The notes: generated by a model not told the origin, from the letters alone. A stretch of DNA of 64,000 nt from a candidate division CSSED10-310 bacterium (GCA_016927905.1 JAFGLW010000013.1:1-64000); one strand, 5' to 3'. Shown: positions 53,501-62,479, counted from the first letter of the stretch. Numbers and translations: made by a program.

Positions 53501-54107
53501 GAGGAATACTCAAATCCCAGAGATGGAGGGTTTCCCGGTAGGTCATATCTCCGGAAAACACTTCCTCCGGGTTGATGATCAGGGCGTTGCGCCACCAGTT
53601 CTCATCTGCTGCGATCACTCGGTCCGGAAGTCTGGAAGCCAGGCGGATCCGGCCGAACACGTCCGTGATCTCGATGCTGTCGATAATGCCGCTGGAAGCC
53701 GCCACGATGTCTCTCAGAAACTGGGCTTCCAGCGGTTCCAGAATCTCCCGTGCTTCCGGTGACGCCGGCGTGACATCCTGCCACCGGGATTCGATCGCCC
53801 GCATTTCCTGTTTGATCACCGGCAGAGGTTTCTTGAGATTGTTCTGGCCGATGGCGATGATGTAACGCCGCAGGGACAGGGCATGGGAGATCATGATCGC
53901 GGTATTGAACTGTTCCGAAACGATCGATTTCAAACGATTGGATACCCGGTCGGTATTGATTGACACCGAATCGACCAGCGCATCATTTTCTCTCTGGATT
54001 TCCACGACCGTCCAGAAGCTCAGAAAGACGGCGATAGCTACCAGTCCGCCACTCAGGATGACGCTCAGGATCCGGGATTGAATCGTCTGTTTTTTTATCA
54101 GGCGCAT
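50466..54107 (-). CDS. giant multi-sensor protein with degenerate histidine kinase core
   Basis: 1213 residues. TM1 (about 14-32), a long periplasmic sensor region, TM2 (about 325-350, 'LLLSLAGVLILILISLVLS'), HAMP, GAF (about 410-560), PAS with a Cys cluster ('LCGRHCYTILRNRDKICPDC'), a second PAS, a second GAF (about 830-980) and a kinase-like end. In the dimerisation helix the usual AHE/AHD is replaced: 'GELLDRIGGDVKQVL' has Gly where the phosphorylated His should be. In the ATPase part the G1 Asp is His ('CHNGPSVPEKDL'), though the N box (NNLL) and 'GMGLTMALVKRM' survive. It is probably a non-phosphorylating sensor or pseudokinase. Confidence 0.85.
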   Translation of the reverse strand: MRLIKKQTIQSRILSVILSGGLVAIAVFLSFWTVVEIQRENDALVDSVSINTDRVSNRLKSIVSEQFNTAIMISHALSLRRYIIAIGQNNLKKPLPVIKQEMRAIESRWQDVTPASPEAREILEPLEAQFLRDIVAASSGIIDSIEITDVFGRIRLASRLPDRVIAADENWWRNALIINPEEVFSGDMTYRETLHLWDLSIPLRNDEGIDAVGIIRLRLRMEALCQRALDANRLQDVSAHILNGRIMYPLPKIPYVLDADTITRIQSLKTGIIMNRNKNLLLAFSSVFNPSDTDLSKPDWIVVLLKQPKGVLSWHNPEMQNALLLSLAGVLILILISLVLSRWITEPLLILTQAVREISEGKLDVRIPATGHGEIATLASLFNDMVRRLSTTNKKVNYLLKQLTESLNTISEFVKEVSPVKDNRAIAEIFLRFCIRHVDADAGFVVLSEPEDPEDTTRIPAASWRMNQTVIQSLINFPTPPPTGTNLYYAWTHDELKAIWSAGYQVLSIIPIHTMDSVMGSVFLLFRQAPEEALEKASLLEVLSLKAGIHIAHNRLNSILVREKLRIEGILSGITASITTIDKNMTITWHSPHAHTFLNLPPDTRLCGRHCYTILRNRDKICPDCPVQQAFETNEPQRIIQRWLSPENEIRWVEASAFPLRNVQNEVASVILVNSDVTRQVNENLAVNRFSHAIENIGEAVIILDINGKIVYTNSSFNTIFKYCKSDIENESSQILFPTESIPVFNTILTRTRRDKLWKGELELQDRYRNRLTVSLTASAVKDVSGFPSGIVLTCVDISEQKHQQREFMRRYRELEILTKLAQTVMEARDTQSLLREALDTVIEASGASAGVIVVFDPESGKPEIAGEHDLPVYLSKFIEEIQHGRSSEGLKKLRSTIKPVISPDLRPNSQSEAKLLVRLGFTSMVSIRIMISDRLFGLLILLARQPFQFREDDRATYSAIAAQLGISVQNSQLQDRLLQEARLISVGELLDRIGGDVKQVLQGLENSRQRIDSALKARDVAFLEEGWSAINRQIWQLYQVLTNIWDYPKEFPQLFFPENPNTICENCFKFITDQQFSNRMNLRFTPSENLKEVFVNKLTLSKAVNNLLTLAVEAVWAVDEPQIHLVLNDTSETPDRYQIIICHNGPSVPEKDLRIIAGGDMSGECARGMGLTMALVKRMIDSHYGSFRVSACPRESDHRAFIIELPRYPGLK

Positions 54108-54188
54108 CGGGATGTCCAGGTCAAGAGACTGACATGAAAATCAATATATCATAACTCGAATGAAGAGTATTTTTCCATTTAAGGCCCT

Positions 54189-55829
54189 TCATCCCGACAG
54201 GGGTGTTTTCATGTGGTTCCATGGCAGCTGTTCGTGCAGGGGCCGCTTACGATGAAGGTAGAATCCCGGATTCACATAGGAATTGCGGGTCAGACTGCGC
54301 CAGGATTTTCCAGTTGTTGCGGCATCGATCAGCAGCTTCAATACCCTCCGATCACCGCGTGCGATCAAACCCTGGATGACAGCCCATTTCGGAACATCGT
54401 GGGTCCAGGTGACACCTCCGGAATGCCGAAAAGCCGTTTTCAGGTGCTGAAAAACAGCTTTCAGGTGGGTTTCATCCTGCATGGGAGCTCGTTCCAGAAA
54501 TGATTGCGCCTTGGGGACAAAACAGGAAATACTGGCGGTGATCCCGGGCAATGATTTTTCGCATCGAGCCTGCTGAATCAGAACATGGTGTATTTTCCGG
54601 CATAGAGCTGGAATCGCGTCGATATCGTCCAGGTTCTCACCCGGAACACCGACCATGAAGTACAGTTTGATTGTACGGATCGGGCGGTGCCCGATCAGCC
54701 GGACGGCTTCGATCAGCTGTTCATCGGAGATATTTTTGCCGAGTTTTAGCCTGCGGATTTCGGTACCGGTTTCGGGAGCGAATGTCAGGGTCTTGCAGTT
54801 GGCGTTCAGGATTGCATCGGCCAGCCCCGGGGTGATTTCCGATGCATGCAGAGATGAAAACGAAAAGGTTTTTCCCTCGTTGAGCAATTGCCGGCAGACG
54901 ATCTCCAGCTGAGGATGATCGGCTGCACCAGCTCCCAGCAAGCCGATGCGGGTTCCGGGAACGGCCAGGCGGCTTTCCGAAAGGATGGAGTCGACTGAGC
55001 GGATGCGGAACGGTTCATAGCAGCGGGGTATCAGGCAGAATCGGCAGTTCCGGGGACATCCCCGGGATATTTCGATCAGATGAAGGTCCGGAAATGCCGA
55101 GAAGGGCGTGTGAATCACTGTGGATCCCGGGACGGTGTCCAGCCGGGGGACGATCCGGCGTGTCAAGACCGGCTCCGGGCGGGGTCCACGGTAAACCAAT
55201 TTGCGGAAGGTGCCGCTGGTGTCATAAACGGGATCGTACAGGCCGGGAACATACAGTCCCGGGATCCGGTACAGGGCATTCATTGATTCGGATCGATCCC
55301 GCCGGTGGGCGAATGTCTTGGCGACCGCCCGGGCGATTTCCGGAATGATCGGTTCGCCTTCACCCACCGCCACCGCATCCAGTATATCGGCGATGGGTTC
55401 AGGGTTGATGGTTGGGACCACGCCGCCTGCTATTATCAACGGATGTCGTGGTGATCGGTTCCGCGCCTGCAATGGAATTCCGGATCGATGCAGCATCCGG
55501 ATCAAGACGGTTGTATCGAGTTCGTAATTCAGGGATACGGCCACGAGATCATAATCGTGCATTGTCTGCCCGGTTTCGATGGAGCGGGGAGGTTTTGAAT
55601 CATTCTGCCGGGATTCGTCCGGTTCCGGCATGAACATCCTGTGACAGGTTACACCGGGAACCCGATTGAAAGCGGCATATACCAGCTGGAATCCCAGGTT
55701 GGACATCCCGATGCGATAGGAAGACGGGTAAACCGCAACAACTTTCAACTCCGACCCCGTTCCGGGAGGAATCCGGCATATTTCCCGATCTTTCAGGCGG
55801 GTCGGATCGGGAAAATGCTTTTCAGTCAC
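54189..55829 (-). CDS. B12-binding radical SAM protein downstream of ftsZ
   Basis: 546 residues. N-terminal domain with 'VAVYPSSYRIGMSNLGFQLV' and 'HPLIIAGGVVPTINPEPIAD', then the 4Fe-4S/SAM motif 'ISRGCPRNCRFCLIPRCYEP' and the barrel ('TLTFAPETGTEIRRLKLGKN', 'KLYFMVGVPGENLDDIDAI'). This is the large family resembling the N-terminal part of the TIGR03960 group; the reaction is unknown. GTG start; only 5 nt separate it from the ftsZ stop, so it is expressed with division genes. Confidence 0.87.
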   Translation of the reverse strand: MTEKHFPDPTRLKDREICRIPPGTGSELKVVAVYPSSYRIGMSNLGFQLVYAAFNRVPGVTCHRMFMPEPDESRQNDSKPPRSIETGQTMHDYDLVAVSLNYELDTTVLIRMLHRSGIPLQARNRSPRHPLIIAGGVVPTINPEPIADILDAVAVGEGEPIIPEIARAVAKTFAHRRDRSESMNALYRIPGLYVPGLYDPVYDTSGTFRKLVYRGPRPEPVLTRRIVPRLDTVPGSTVIHTPFSAFPDLHLIEISRGCPRNCRFCLIPRCYEPFRIRSVDSILSESRLAVPGTRIGLLGAGAADHPQLEIVCRQLLNEGKTFSFSSLHASEITPGLADAILNANCKTLTFAPETGTEIRRLKLGKNISDEQLIEAVRLIGHRPIRTIKLYFMVGVPGENLDDIDAIPALCRKIHHVLIQQARCEKSLPGITASISCFVPKAQSFLERAPMQDETHLKAVFQHLKTAFRHSGGVTWTHDVPKWAVIQGLIARGDRRVLKLLIDAATTGKSWRSLTRNSYVNPGFYLHRKRPLHEQLPWNHMKTPLSG

Positions 55830-55834
55830 GAATC

Positions 55835-57361
55835 TCAGTCGGCTTTGCGACGTAAGAATGCGGGTATCATATAATTGGACACTTCGATGGCGATGGTTCC
55901 CTTGTCCAGCTCCGGTTGTCGTTTGAAGTGTCCGCTGCCGAGATCCCGCCGTTTGTAGGAGGGCAGTTTCTGGGAACCGGCATCGGATTCTCCGGGTTCA
56001 GGCAGTTCGAGTTCCGGTTGGGGAAGCGTTCTGAGGGGGTGGATATCGGGTTGTTTGGAGATCTCCGGTTTCCGGGAATCCGGTTTCGGGGCGTTGATAG
56101 CCCGGGATGCAACGGTATCCGGGACGGGATCATTCAGATCGAGTTCGGGGTGAGCGACCGATGGTTTGACTGAAGTTTCGGTATCGGTGCGGTGTTGCGA
56201 AACCGTTTCCGCTGCGGATTGCCCGGTTGTTTCCCCGGGAGATGCATCGTTCCGGCAGGAGACCGGTTCCAGCAGGGCTGGCGGGAGGGATTCCACGGCG
56301 GGCTGATCCGATTGCCCATCCCGGGCAATTTTCATTACCGGTGTTTCGAGCGTATGCTCCCGTTTCCGCAGTTCGAATGAAACCGGTTCTCTCTTGATCC
56401 TGGCGGATTCGAAACCTGTGGCAATGACCGTTGCTTTGGCCTGGTTTTCGTAGTTTTCCGAGATGACGGCTCCGAAAATGATATTGGCTTCGGGATCGCA
56501 TATTTCGTTTATCAGCTGGGCTGCTGCATCGGTTTCCATCAGCGTCAGGTCTTCACCGCCGGTGAGATTGATCAGAATCCCTCTGGCGCCGTTCACGGTC
56601 AGATCATCGAGCAGCGGGGATTCGATGGCGCGTCGAACGGCCTCGGTCGCCTTGTTGGGTCCGATCCCGGTTCCGGTTCCCATGAGTGCTTTGCCCATGT
56701 CTGACATGATGGTTTTAACGTCGGCAAAATCAAGATTAATCAAACCGGGTACGGTAATCAGATCCGATATTCCCTGAACCGCTTGACCCAGGACTTCGTC
56801 GGCGAGTATGAATGCTGCTTTCAGGGTGGTATTTTGTTCCACGGAGGCCAGGAGTTTCTGATTGGGGATGGTGATCAGGGTATCGACGAATTCCTCCAGA
56901 TCCCGGATACCGGAATCCGCGATTTCTGTTCTGCGGCGGCCTTCGAACCGGAATGGTTTGGTCACAACGGCAATGGCCAGCGATCCCAGTTCCTTGGCGA
57001 TCTGGGCCACCACGGGAGCACCTCCGGTTCCGGTGCCGCCACCCATTCCGGCGGTGATGAACACCATATCGGCACCTTCCAGAAGCGATCGTATGGCTTC
57101 GTCGTCTTCCAGAGCCGCTTCTCTGCCGATTTTGGGATTACCGCCGGCTCCAAGGCCTCGGGTGAGATTGGCACCCAATTGAACCGTTTTGGGAGCTTTG
57201 CTGCCGGAAAGGGCCTGAAGATCGGTGTTGCAGGCGATGAAATCAATGCCGGCCAGATTCAGATCGATCATCCGATTAACGGCATTGCAGCCACCGCCGC
57301 CAATGCCGATGACTTTGATGATGGCGTGTGTCGATGATGGTGTTTCAATACTGTACTTCAT
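55835..57361 (-). CDS. ftsZ: cell division protein FtsZ
   Basis: 508 residues. Tubulin-like GTPase that forms the division ring. 'IGIGGGGCNAVNRMI', the signature 'GMGGGTGTGGAPVVAQIAKE' and the T7 loop 'INLDFADVKTIM' are intact. A long disordered linker (about 335-490) follows, then the C-terminal peptide 'YMIPAFLRRKAD' that binds FtsA. The start overlaps the ftsA stop (ATGA, 57358-57361). Confidence 0.98.
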   Translation of the reverse strand: MKYSIETPSSTHAIIKVIGIGGGGCNAVNRMIDLNLAGIDFIACNTDLQALSGSKAPKTVQLGANLTRGLGAGGNPKIGREAALEDDEAIRSLLEGADMVFITAGMGGGTGTGGAPVVAQIAKELGSLAIAVVTKPFRFEGRRRTEIADSGIRDLEEFVDTLITIPNQKLLASVEQNTTLKAAFILADEVLGQAVQGISDLITVPGLINLDFADVKTIMSDMGKALMGTGTGIGPNKATEAVRRAIESPLLDDLTVNGARGILINLTGGEDLTLMETDAAAQLINEICDPEANIIFGAVISENYENQAKATVIATGFESARIKREPVSFELRKREHTLETPVMKIARDGQSDQPAVESLPPALLEPVSCRNDASPGETTGQSAAETVSQHRTDTETSVKPSVAHPELDLNDPVPDTVASRAINAPKPDSRKPEISKQPDIHPLRTLPQPELELPEPGESDAGSQKLPSYKRRDLGSGHFKRQPELDKGTIAIEVSNYMIPAFLRRKAD

Positions 57362-58596
57362 TTTCTGAAACCTCCCAATCGAAACAGAGTGGAATGTTTG
57401 AAAAATCGGGATATCGGATGAACGGGCATCTGACCAAACGATCTGGCCGTCGGGTGTCTTTGACCGTAAAGAGCCAGGCCGACGGCATTGGATGTCAGTG
57501 CCGCCGGAGCGAGATTCGGCAAACCCTCAATCTCCCTGAGATTCCCCTGAATAACGGGCAGCTGAAAATGCTTTTCAGCCAGCTCTTTCACTCCGCGTAT
57601 CAGAGATCCGCCGCCGGTCAGAATGACTCCAGCATGGTAATCATTTTTATCCAGATGACCGTGGAACGTCTGGGCAATCATATCCAGAATTTCCTCCATC
57701 CTGGGTTGAATGATCTCCGTAAGCAACTGCTGGGTTATTTTTCTGCGGGTCCGGCCGCCGCCCAGAGGCGTAATTTCCATTTCCAGTTCTTCATCGGCCA
57801 GTTCCGGGATGGCTCGTCCGTGCTTGATTTTAATTTCCTCGGCATCCCGTATGGGTGTTCGGACGCCGATTGCGATATCAGATGTGACCGAATCCCCTCC
57901 GAAATCCATGGCGGTCAACAGCAGGATGCGATTATTCCGGATTGCAGCCAGTGATGAATAACCGCCGCCGATATCGACCAGCCAGACGCCCAGCTCCTGT
58001 TCATCCTGAGTGATCAATGATTCCATGGATGCCATCGGATCGATCACCAGGTGCACTGCTTTCAACCGGGATTTGGCAACACCGAATAGGATGCTGTCGA
58101 CGGTCCGGCGGGGGGCATAAATCTGGTGCATCCGTACGCCCAGAGATGAACCAATCATCCCGACAGCCGAACGGATCCCGCGCTGATCGTCCAGAAAGAA
58201 TTCTTCCGGAATGGAATGGATCATAATCCAGTCTTCATCATCCACCAGCCTGGACGAATGCAGAAGCTGCTGGATGTGCCTGTGTTTTACTTCACGTTTC
58301 CCGCCCATCTCGATCCGATGCTCGCCGGATTCCGACCGGATTGAACCGGCCGGGAGATTCACGACAACGTCATGGACGTGGTATTTGACCAGGGATCTGA
58401 GTTCCTCGAGACATTCCTGTACGACCGAGGTCATCACTTCCAGATTCACGATCGCCCCGTCCCGCATGAACCGGCAGCGTTTCTGGCTGAATCCCAGAAG
58501 CTGAGGGGGGCTGCCGGATTCCGTTCCGACCAGCGCAGCGGCTATTTTCGTCGATCCGAGATCAAGTCCGGCGGTTATCACATTCACGCTCCGCAT
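57358..58596 (-). CDS. ftsA: cell division protein FtsA
   Basis: 412 residues from the ATG at 58596; a GTG at 58602, directly after the murB stop, is an equally possible start. Actin-like ATPase tethering FtsZ to the membrane: 'ITAGLDLGSTKIAAAL', 'GVWLVDIGGGYSSLAAI', 'GVILTGGGSLIRGV'. The C-terminal 'PISRFFKHSTLFRLGGFRK' can form the amphipathic membrane helix. No ftsQ lies upstream, which is unusual. Confidence 0.95.
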   Translation of the reverse strand: MRSVNVITAGLDLGSTKIAAALVGTESGSPPQLLGFSQKRCRFMRDGAIVNLEVMTSVVQECLEELRSLVKYHVHDVVVNLPAGSIRSESGEHRIEMGGKREVKHRHIQQLLHSSRLVDDEDWIMIHSIPEEFFLDDQRGIRSAVGMIGSSLGVRMHQIYAPRRTVDSILFGVAKSRLKAVHLVIDPMASMESLITQDEQELGVWLVDIGGGYSSLAAIRNNRILLLTAMDFGGDSVTSDIAIGVRTPIRDAEEIKIKHGRAIPELADEELEMEITPLGGGRTRRKITQQLLTEIIQPRMEEILDMIAQTFHGHLDKNDYHAGVILTGGGSLIRGVKELAEKHFQLPVIQGNLREIEGLPNLAPAALTSNAVGLALYGQRHPTARSFGQMPVHPISRFFKHSTLFRLGGFRK

Positions 58597-58602
58597 GAGC
58601 AC

Positions 58603-59553
58603 TCACATTTCCGGCGATCCGTCACCGGTACCGATTCGTTCGGCGCCGAATTCATCCAGGATCGCCACCTCGATATCCAACAGGATTCCATACCGCGCGG
58701 ATACTTCCCTGCGAATCCGGCGGATCAGATTCAACACGTCGCGGGCTGTGGCATTGTCGCGGTTGACAATGAAATTCGCGTGTTTCCGGGACACTTCCGC
58801 ACCGCCCGCGCGCAGTCCTTTCAATCCAAGGCTGTCGATCAAACGCCCGGCACCTTCTCCTTCGGGATTTTTAAAAGTGCAGCCCGCTGAAGCCTCGTCC
58901 AGCGGCTGGGACTGAATCCGCCGGTTATTGAAATAATTCATCGACTCGAGAATTGTCTGCGAGCGCTCCCCGCGCAACTGAACAGTCATTCCGGTGATGA
59001 TTCCCGACCGGTTCGAGATACCCGAGCGGTATCGGGAGGGGATATCTTTCACGGTGAACGGGCTGCCGTCCAGATGTATTCCGTCGATATGAATGATTCT
59101 GTCCAGAAATGATATTCCGAAGGCACCGGCGTTGACGAACGCCGCTCCCCCTGCGGTACCCGGAATACCCGCAACCGGTTCCACGCCGGACAATCCGTGT
59201 TTCAACGCGGTGTCGGCCAGTTTTTTCATGGTCGCGGCGGCACCCGCTTTCAAGTTTGTCCCATCCGGTTTCACCGCATCAAAATCCCTGCCCAGCCGGA
59301 TTATCACGCCCCGATATCCGGAATCGCTGAACAGGATATTTGTCCCCCCGCCGATAATCAGACACTTCAGACCCTCCCGGTTCACGATCGTCAGCAGGCT
59401 GTGCAGAGACGGTTCATCCCGGGGCAGGGCAAACCAGTCCGCATTCCCGCCGATCTTCCATGATGACAGCGAGCTCAGGGGAACATCCGGGCGGATGGTT
59501 CCGACAAATTCACGACCCAGTTCGCAGGCCAGATCGAGCCGGACGGGAGTCAT
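58603..59553 (-). CDS. murB: UDP-N-acetylenolpyruvoylglucosamine reductase
   Basis: 316 residues from the ATG overlapping the murE stop (ATGA, 59550-59553). MurB reduces UDP-GlcNAc-enolpyruvate to UDP-MurNAc with FAD and NADPH. Seen: 'SSWKIGGNADWFALP', 'CLIIGGGTNILFSDSG', 'GIPGTAGGAAFVNAGAFG', 'RYRSGISN' and 'SAGCTFKNPEGEGAGRLID'. In the last motif Cys occupies the position of the catalytic Ser of E. coli MurB. 'SRKHANFIVN' supports the family. Confidence 0.95.
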   Translation of the reverse strand: MTPVRLDLACELGREFVGTIRPDVPLSSLSSWKIGGNADWFALPRDEPSLHSLLTIVNREGLKCLIIGGGTNILFSDSGYRGVIIRLGRDFDAVKPDGTNLKAGAAATMKKLADTALKHGLSGVEPVAGIPGTAGGAAFVNAGAFGISFLDRIIHIDGIHLDGSPFTVKDIPSRYRSGISNRSGIITGMTVQLRGERSQTILESMNYFNNRRIQSQPLDEASAGCTFKNPEGEGAGRLIDSLGLKGLRAGGAEVSRKHANFIVNRDNATARDVLNLIRRIRREVSARYGILLDIEVAILDEFGAERIGTGDGSPEM

Positions 59554-61064
59554 GATGCAAACCCCTGTTCCGCGAGAACGATGCGGGCACATCGGCGATC
59601 GTCGAACGGGTATTTCCGTCTTCCGATCACCTGGTAATCTTCATGTCCCTTCCCAGCGATGACAACTGCATCCTGCGGCTGTGCAGACTGGATGGCTTCC
59701 CGTATGGCTTCCGTGCGGTCTTCCACCGTCTTGAATGCCCGCCCCCGGATCACTCCCGGCAAAACGTCTTCAATGATCCTGGACGGCGTTTCGGTGCGGG
59801 GATTGTCGGATGTAATGATCGTGTAATCGGCGAGCCTGGTGACTGCTTCCGCCATCCGGGGACGTTTTGTCCGATCCCGGTCTCCGCCGCAACCGAAAAC
59901 GGCGATCAACCGACCGCGAACAAGAGGTTTAAGGGAAGCCAGGAGATTGGTCAGGGCATCGGGTGTATGGGCGTAATCCACAATGACCAGAAAAGGCTGG
60001 CCGCAATCGATCCGCTCCATTCTCCCGGGAATCGGTTTGCAACGGGGAATGGATTCGACAGCTGTTTTGGGTGGAGCGCCCAGGATGCATGCAACCGCCA
60101 CGGCAGCCAGGACGTTTGATATGTTATGCCGGCCGGGCAGCGGCACCTGCACGATCTCCCGGATCCAGGGACTGACCAGGTGAAAACGGCTCCAGGAAAC
60201 ATCATTCTCCACCGATTCCGCCCGGATATCTGCGCGGGAGTCGAACCCGTAATAGAGTATCCGGCAGGATGGTGGTGTCGCATTCCTGAATGTATCCGCG
60301 GCGGGATCGTCCCGGTTCAGTACCGCCGTTCCGCGATTTTCAGGAAGCTGCCGGAACAGGCCGCATTTGGCATCCAGGTATCGATCCATGGTTTTGTGAA
60401 AATCAAGATGATCCTGGCTCAAATTTGTAAAACAGGCCGCATCGAAATCGATGGTATCGACCCGGTGCCAGGCGGCGGCATGCGATGAAACCTCCATGAC
60501 GGCATGACTCATCCCCCGCTGAATGAACCAGTTCAGTGCAGCCTGAAGATCCGGTGATTCCGGCGTGGTGACTCCGGTCTTCAGGCATTCCGTTCCGGCC
60601 GCAACACCCAGGGTTCCCACGGATCCGCATGACAGGCCGCATCCGTCGAGAATTTCCCGGACCATATGGGTTACCGTTGTTTTCCCGTTCGTTCCGGTGA
60701 TTCCGGCGATTTTCAGATGCCGGGACGGTGACCGGTACAGGCGATCGGCGATACGGGCCAGGGCGGCCCGGGGATCGGTGGAAGATAGAATCGTGAGTCC
60801 GGGTATGGCCTGAATGGAGTTTTCCCGGCTGATCAATGCGGCACGAGCGCCCTGTTCGGCTGCATGCCGGATGAACATCGATCCGTCCGTGACCGATCCT
60901 TTCAGAGCCGCAAAAAGATCTCCGTTCCGAACCCGCCTGGAATCGGTGGTTAACCCTGAAATAAGAATCCGCGGATCACCCTGAACGGTCAGGTCCGGAC
61001 AGGATGAAATCAGATCCGAGAGGATCAATGGTTCGATGGATTCCGTGTGATTGATTTCCACCAT
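59550..61064 (-). CDS. murE: UDP-MurNAc-tripeptide synthetase
   Basis: 504 residues. Adds the third amino acid of the peptidoglycan stem. 'LTTDSRRVRNGDLFAALKG', P-loop 'AGITGTNGKTTVTHM', 'MEVSSHAAAWHRV', 'VDYAHTPDALTNLL'. The substrate loop reads TSDNPRTE; DNPR is the meso-diaminopimelate form, so a DAP-type wall is expected. It starts 1 nt after the rsmH stop, with no ftsL or ftsI between them. Confidence 0.96.
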   Translation of the reverse strand: MVEINHTESIEPLILSDLISSCPDLTVQGDPRILISGLTTDSRRVRNGDLFAALKGSVTDGSMFIRHAAEQGARAALISRENSIQAIPGLTILSSTDPRAALARIADRLYRSPSRHLKIAGITGTNGKTTVTHMVREILDGCGLSCGSVGTLGVAAGTECLKTGVTTPESPDLQAALNWFIQRGMSHAVMEVSSHAAAWHRVDTIDFDAACFTNLSQDHLDFHKTMDRYLDAKCGLFRQLPENRGTAVLNRDDPAADTFRNATPPSCRILYYGFDSRADIRAESVENDVSWSRFHLVSPWIREIVQVPLPGRHNISNVLAAVAVACILGAPPKTAVESIPRCKPIPGRMERIDCGQPFLVIVDYAHTPDALTNLLASLKPLVRGRLIAVFGCGGDRDRTKRPRMAEAVTRLADYTIITSDNPRTETPSRIIEDVLPGVIRGRAFKTVEDRTEAIREAIQSAQPQDAVVIAGKGHEDYQVIGRRKYPFDDRRCARIVLAEQGFAS

Positions 61065-61065
61065 T

Positions 61066-62001
61066 TCAATCGGCTTTCACTTTCCGGGCACATCTCAATT
61101 TTGCAGATCGAGATCTCGGATTCCGGTTCATCTCAGACTGCCCGGGTTCTTCGGGCCGTCGAGTCAGTATTTCCAATTTTCTGACCGGATTGCACACACA
61201 TACCGGCAGCCCGTCCGGGCACCGGCATTTTCCGGTTTGATCCACCATGAAACGCTTGACGATTCTGTCCTCCAGGGAGTGGAACGATATGACCACCATC
61301 CGTCCGTCCGGCGCGAGCAGATCCAGGGCAACGCCCAATCCCGCTTTCAGATGCTCCAGTTCCTCGTTCACGGCGATTCGCAGCGACTGAAAAACCTGGG
61401 TTGCGGGATGGAGATGCCCGTCGGTTTTCGGAACCGCAGCTGATATGCAGCCGGCAAGATCCCTTCCGGATCTTAACGGCCTGACGCCCCGTCGCCGGAC
61501 GATCGCTTGGGCAATCCGCCTGGCGTATCTGGCTTCACCATATTCGCGAAAAACGGTCTCCAATTCTCCGGCACCCCAAGAATTCACGATTTCAGATGCG
61601 GTGATCCCGCCTTCCAGCGGATTGAATCGCATGTCCAGCGATTCCGGATCGTTGAACGAAAACCCCCTGCCAAAGCTTTCCAGCTGATCGGAGGAAGTCC
61701 CGAGATCCATCAGAAAACCCATCACCGGTTTTAATCCAACCTCGCCGACAATCCGGTTCCGATCCGCATAGCTACCGTTGACCAACCGGATTTTCTCATC
61801 CGATCCGGCCATCCGGCGTCGTACCCGTTCGATTGATGCCGGGTCACGATCCAGTCCCAGAATGGACACATTCTTTGAAACCACCTTCAACAAAGCAACG
61901 GCATGACCTCCCGAACCAAGCGTACCATCTATGATGACCCCGTCGGAAATCCCGCCCAACCAATACAGCACCCGATCCATCATAACCGGGTGATGTGCCA
62001 T
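61066..62001 (-). CDS. rsmH: 16S rRNA m4C1402 methyltransferase RsmH
   Basis: 311 residues. 'HHPVMMDRVLYWL', SAM motif 'IIDGTLGSGGHAVALL', 'FLMDLGTSSDQLESFGRGFS', 'ATQVFQSLRIAVNEELEHL' and 'VISFHSLEDRIVKRFM' are characteristic. It N4-methylates C1402 in the decoding centre. Second gene of the mraZ operon, 37 nt after mraZ. Confidence 0.97.
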   Translation of the reverse strand: MAHHPVMMDRVLYWLGGISDGVIIDGTLGSGGHAVALLKVVSKNVSILGLDRDPASIERVRRRMAGSDEKIRLVNGSYADRNRIVGEVGLKPVMGFLMDLGTSSDQLESFGRGFSFNDPESLDMRFNPLEGGITASEIVNSWGAGELETVFREYGEARYARRIAQAIVRRRGVRPLRSGRDLAGCISAAVPKTDGHLHPATQVFQSLRIAVNEELEHLKAGLGVALDLLAPDGRMVVISFHSLEDRIVKRFMVDQTGKCRCPDGLPVCVCNPVRKLEILTRRPEEPGQSEMNRNPRSRSAKLRCARKVKAD

Positions 62002-62038
62002 TTATATGCGTTCTCTCTTCAAAAACCGGCGATGCCGG

Positions 62039-62479
62039 CTAGGTTCCGTTTGCCATTTCATCCGCAAGTTCTTCGAGTGAAGGCGATTCGCCCGTCACTT
62101 TTTCCCACCTTTCAGGATTCCAGATTTCAACCTTGTTGATCGCTCCGATGATCATCACATCACGATCAATACCCGCATACTCCTTCTGATCCGGGGACAG
62201 ATTGATCCGGCCTTCCGGATCGACAACCACCTGATCCGACCGCATTCCCCAGAACCGCTGAAGTTTCCGGGTCCGCTCTGCAAACGGAGAAAGCGCGTCG
62301 ATGGCGGTTTCCACCTGAGTCCACATGGATTGGGGATAAAGCTGCAGACACCCATCGATTTTCAACAGTGTGATTTCCATTCCGTTGGTTCCGGTGAGCA
62401 GATCCCGCAGTTTTTTGGGTATGCTCAACCGTCCTTTGCCGTCGATCTGCTTGCGTGTGATTCCAGTCAATCCAGTCAA
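62039..62479 (-). CDS. mraZ: transcriptional regulator MraZ
   Basis: 146 residues. Two SpoVT-AbrB-like halves: 'QIDGKGRLSIPKKLRDLL' and 'VVDPEGRINLSPDQKEYAGI'. MraZ forms a ring and represses its own dcw operon. The TTG at 62479 is preceded by GGGGAG at some distance; a second TTG at 62470 gives exactly the spacing to DGKGR seen in most MraZ proteins. Four operator boxes lie just upstream. Confidence 0.94.
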   Translation of the reverse strand: MTGLTGITRKQIDGKGRLSIPKKLRDLLTGTNGMEITLLKIDGCLQLYPQSMWTQVETAIDALSPFAERTRKLQRFWGMRSDQVVVDPEGRINLSPDQKEYAGIDRDVMIIGAINKVEIWNPERWEKVTGESPSLEELADEMANGT

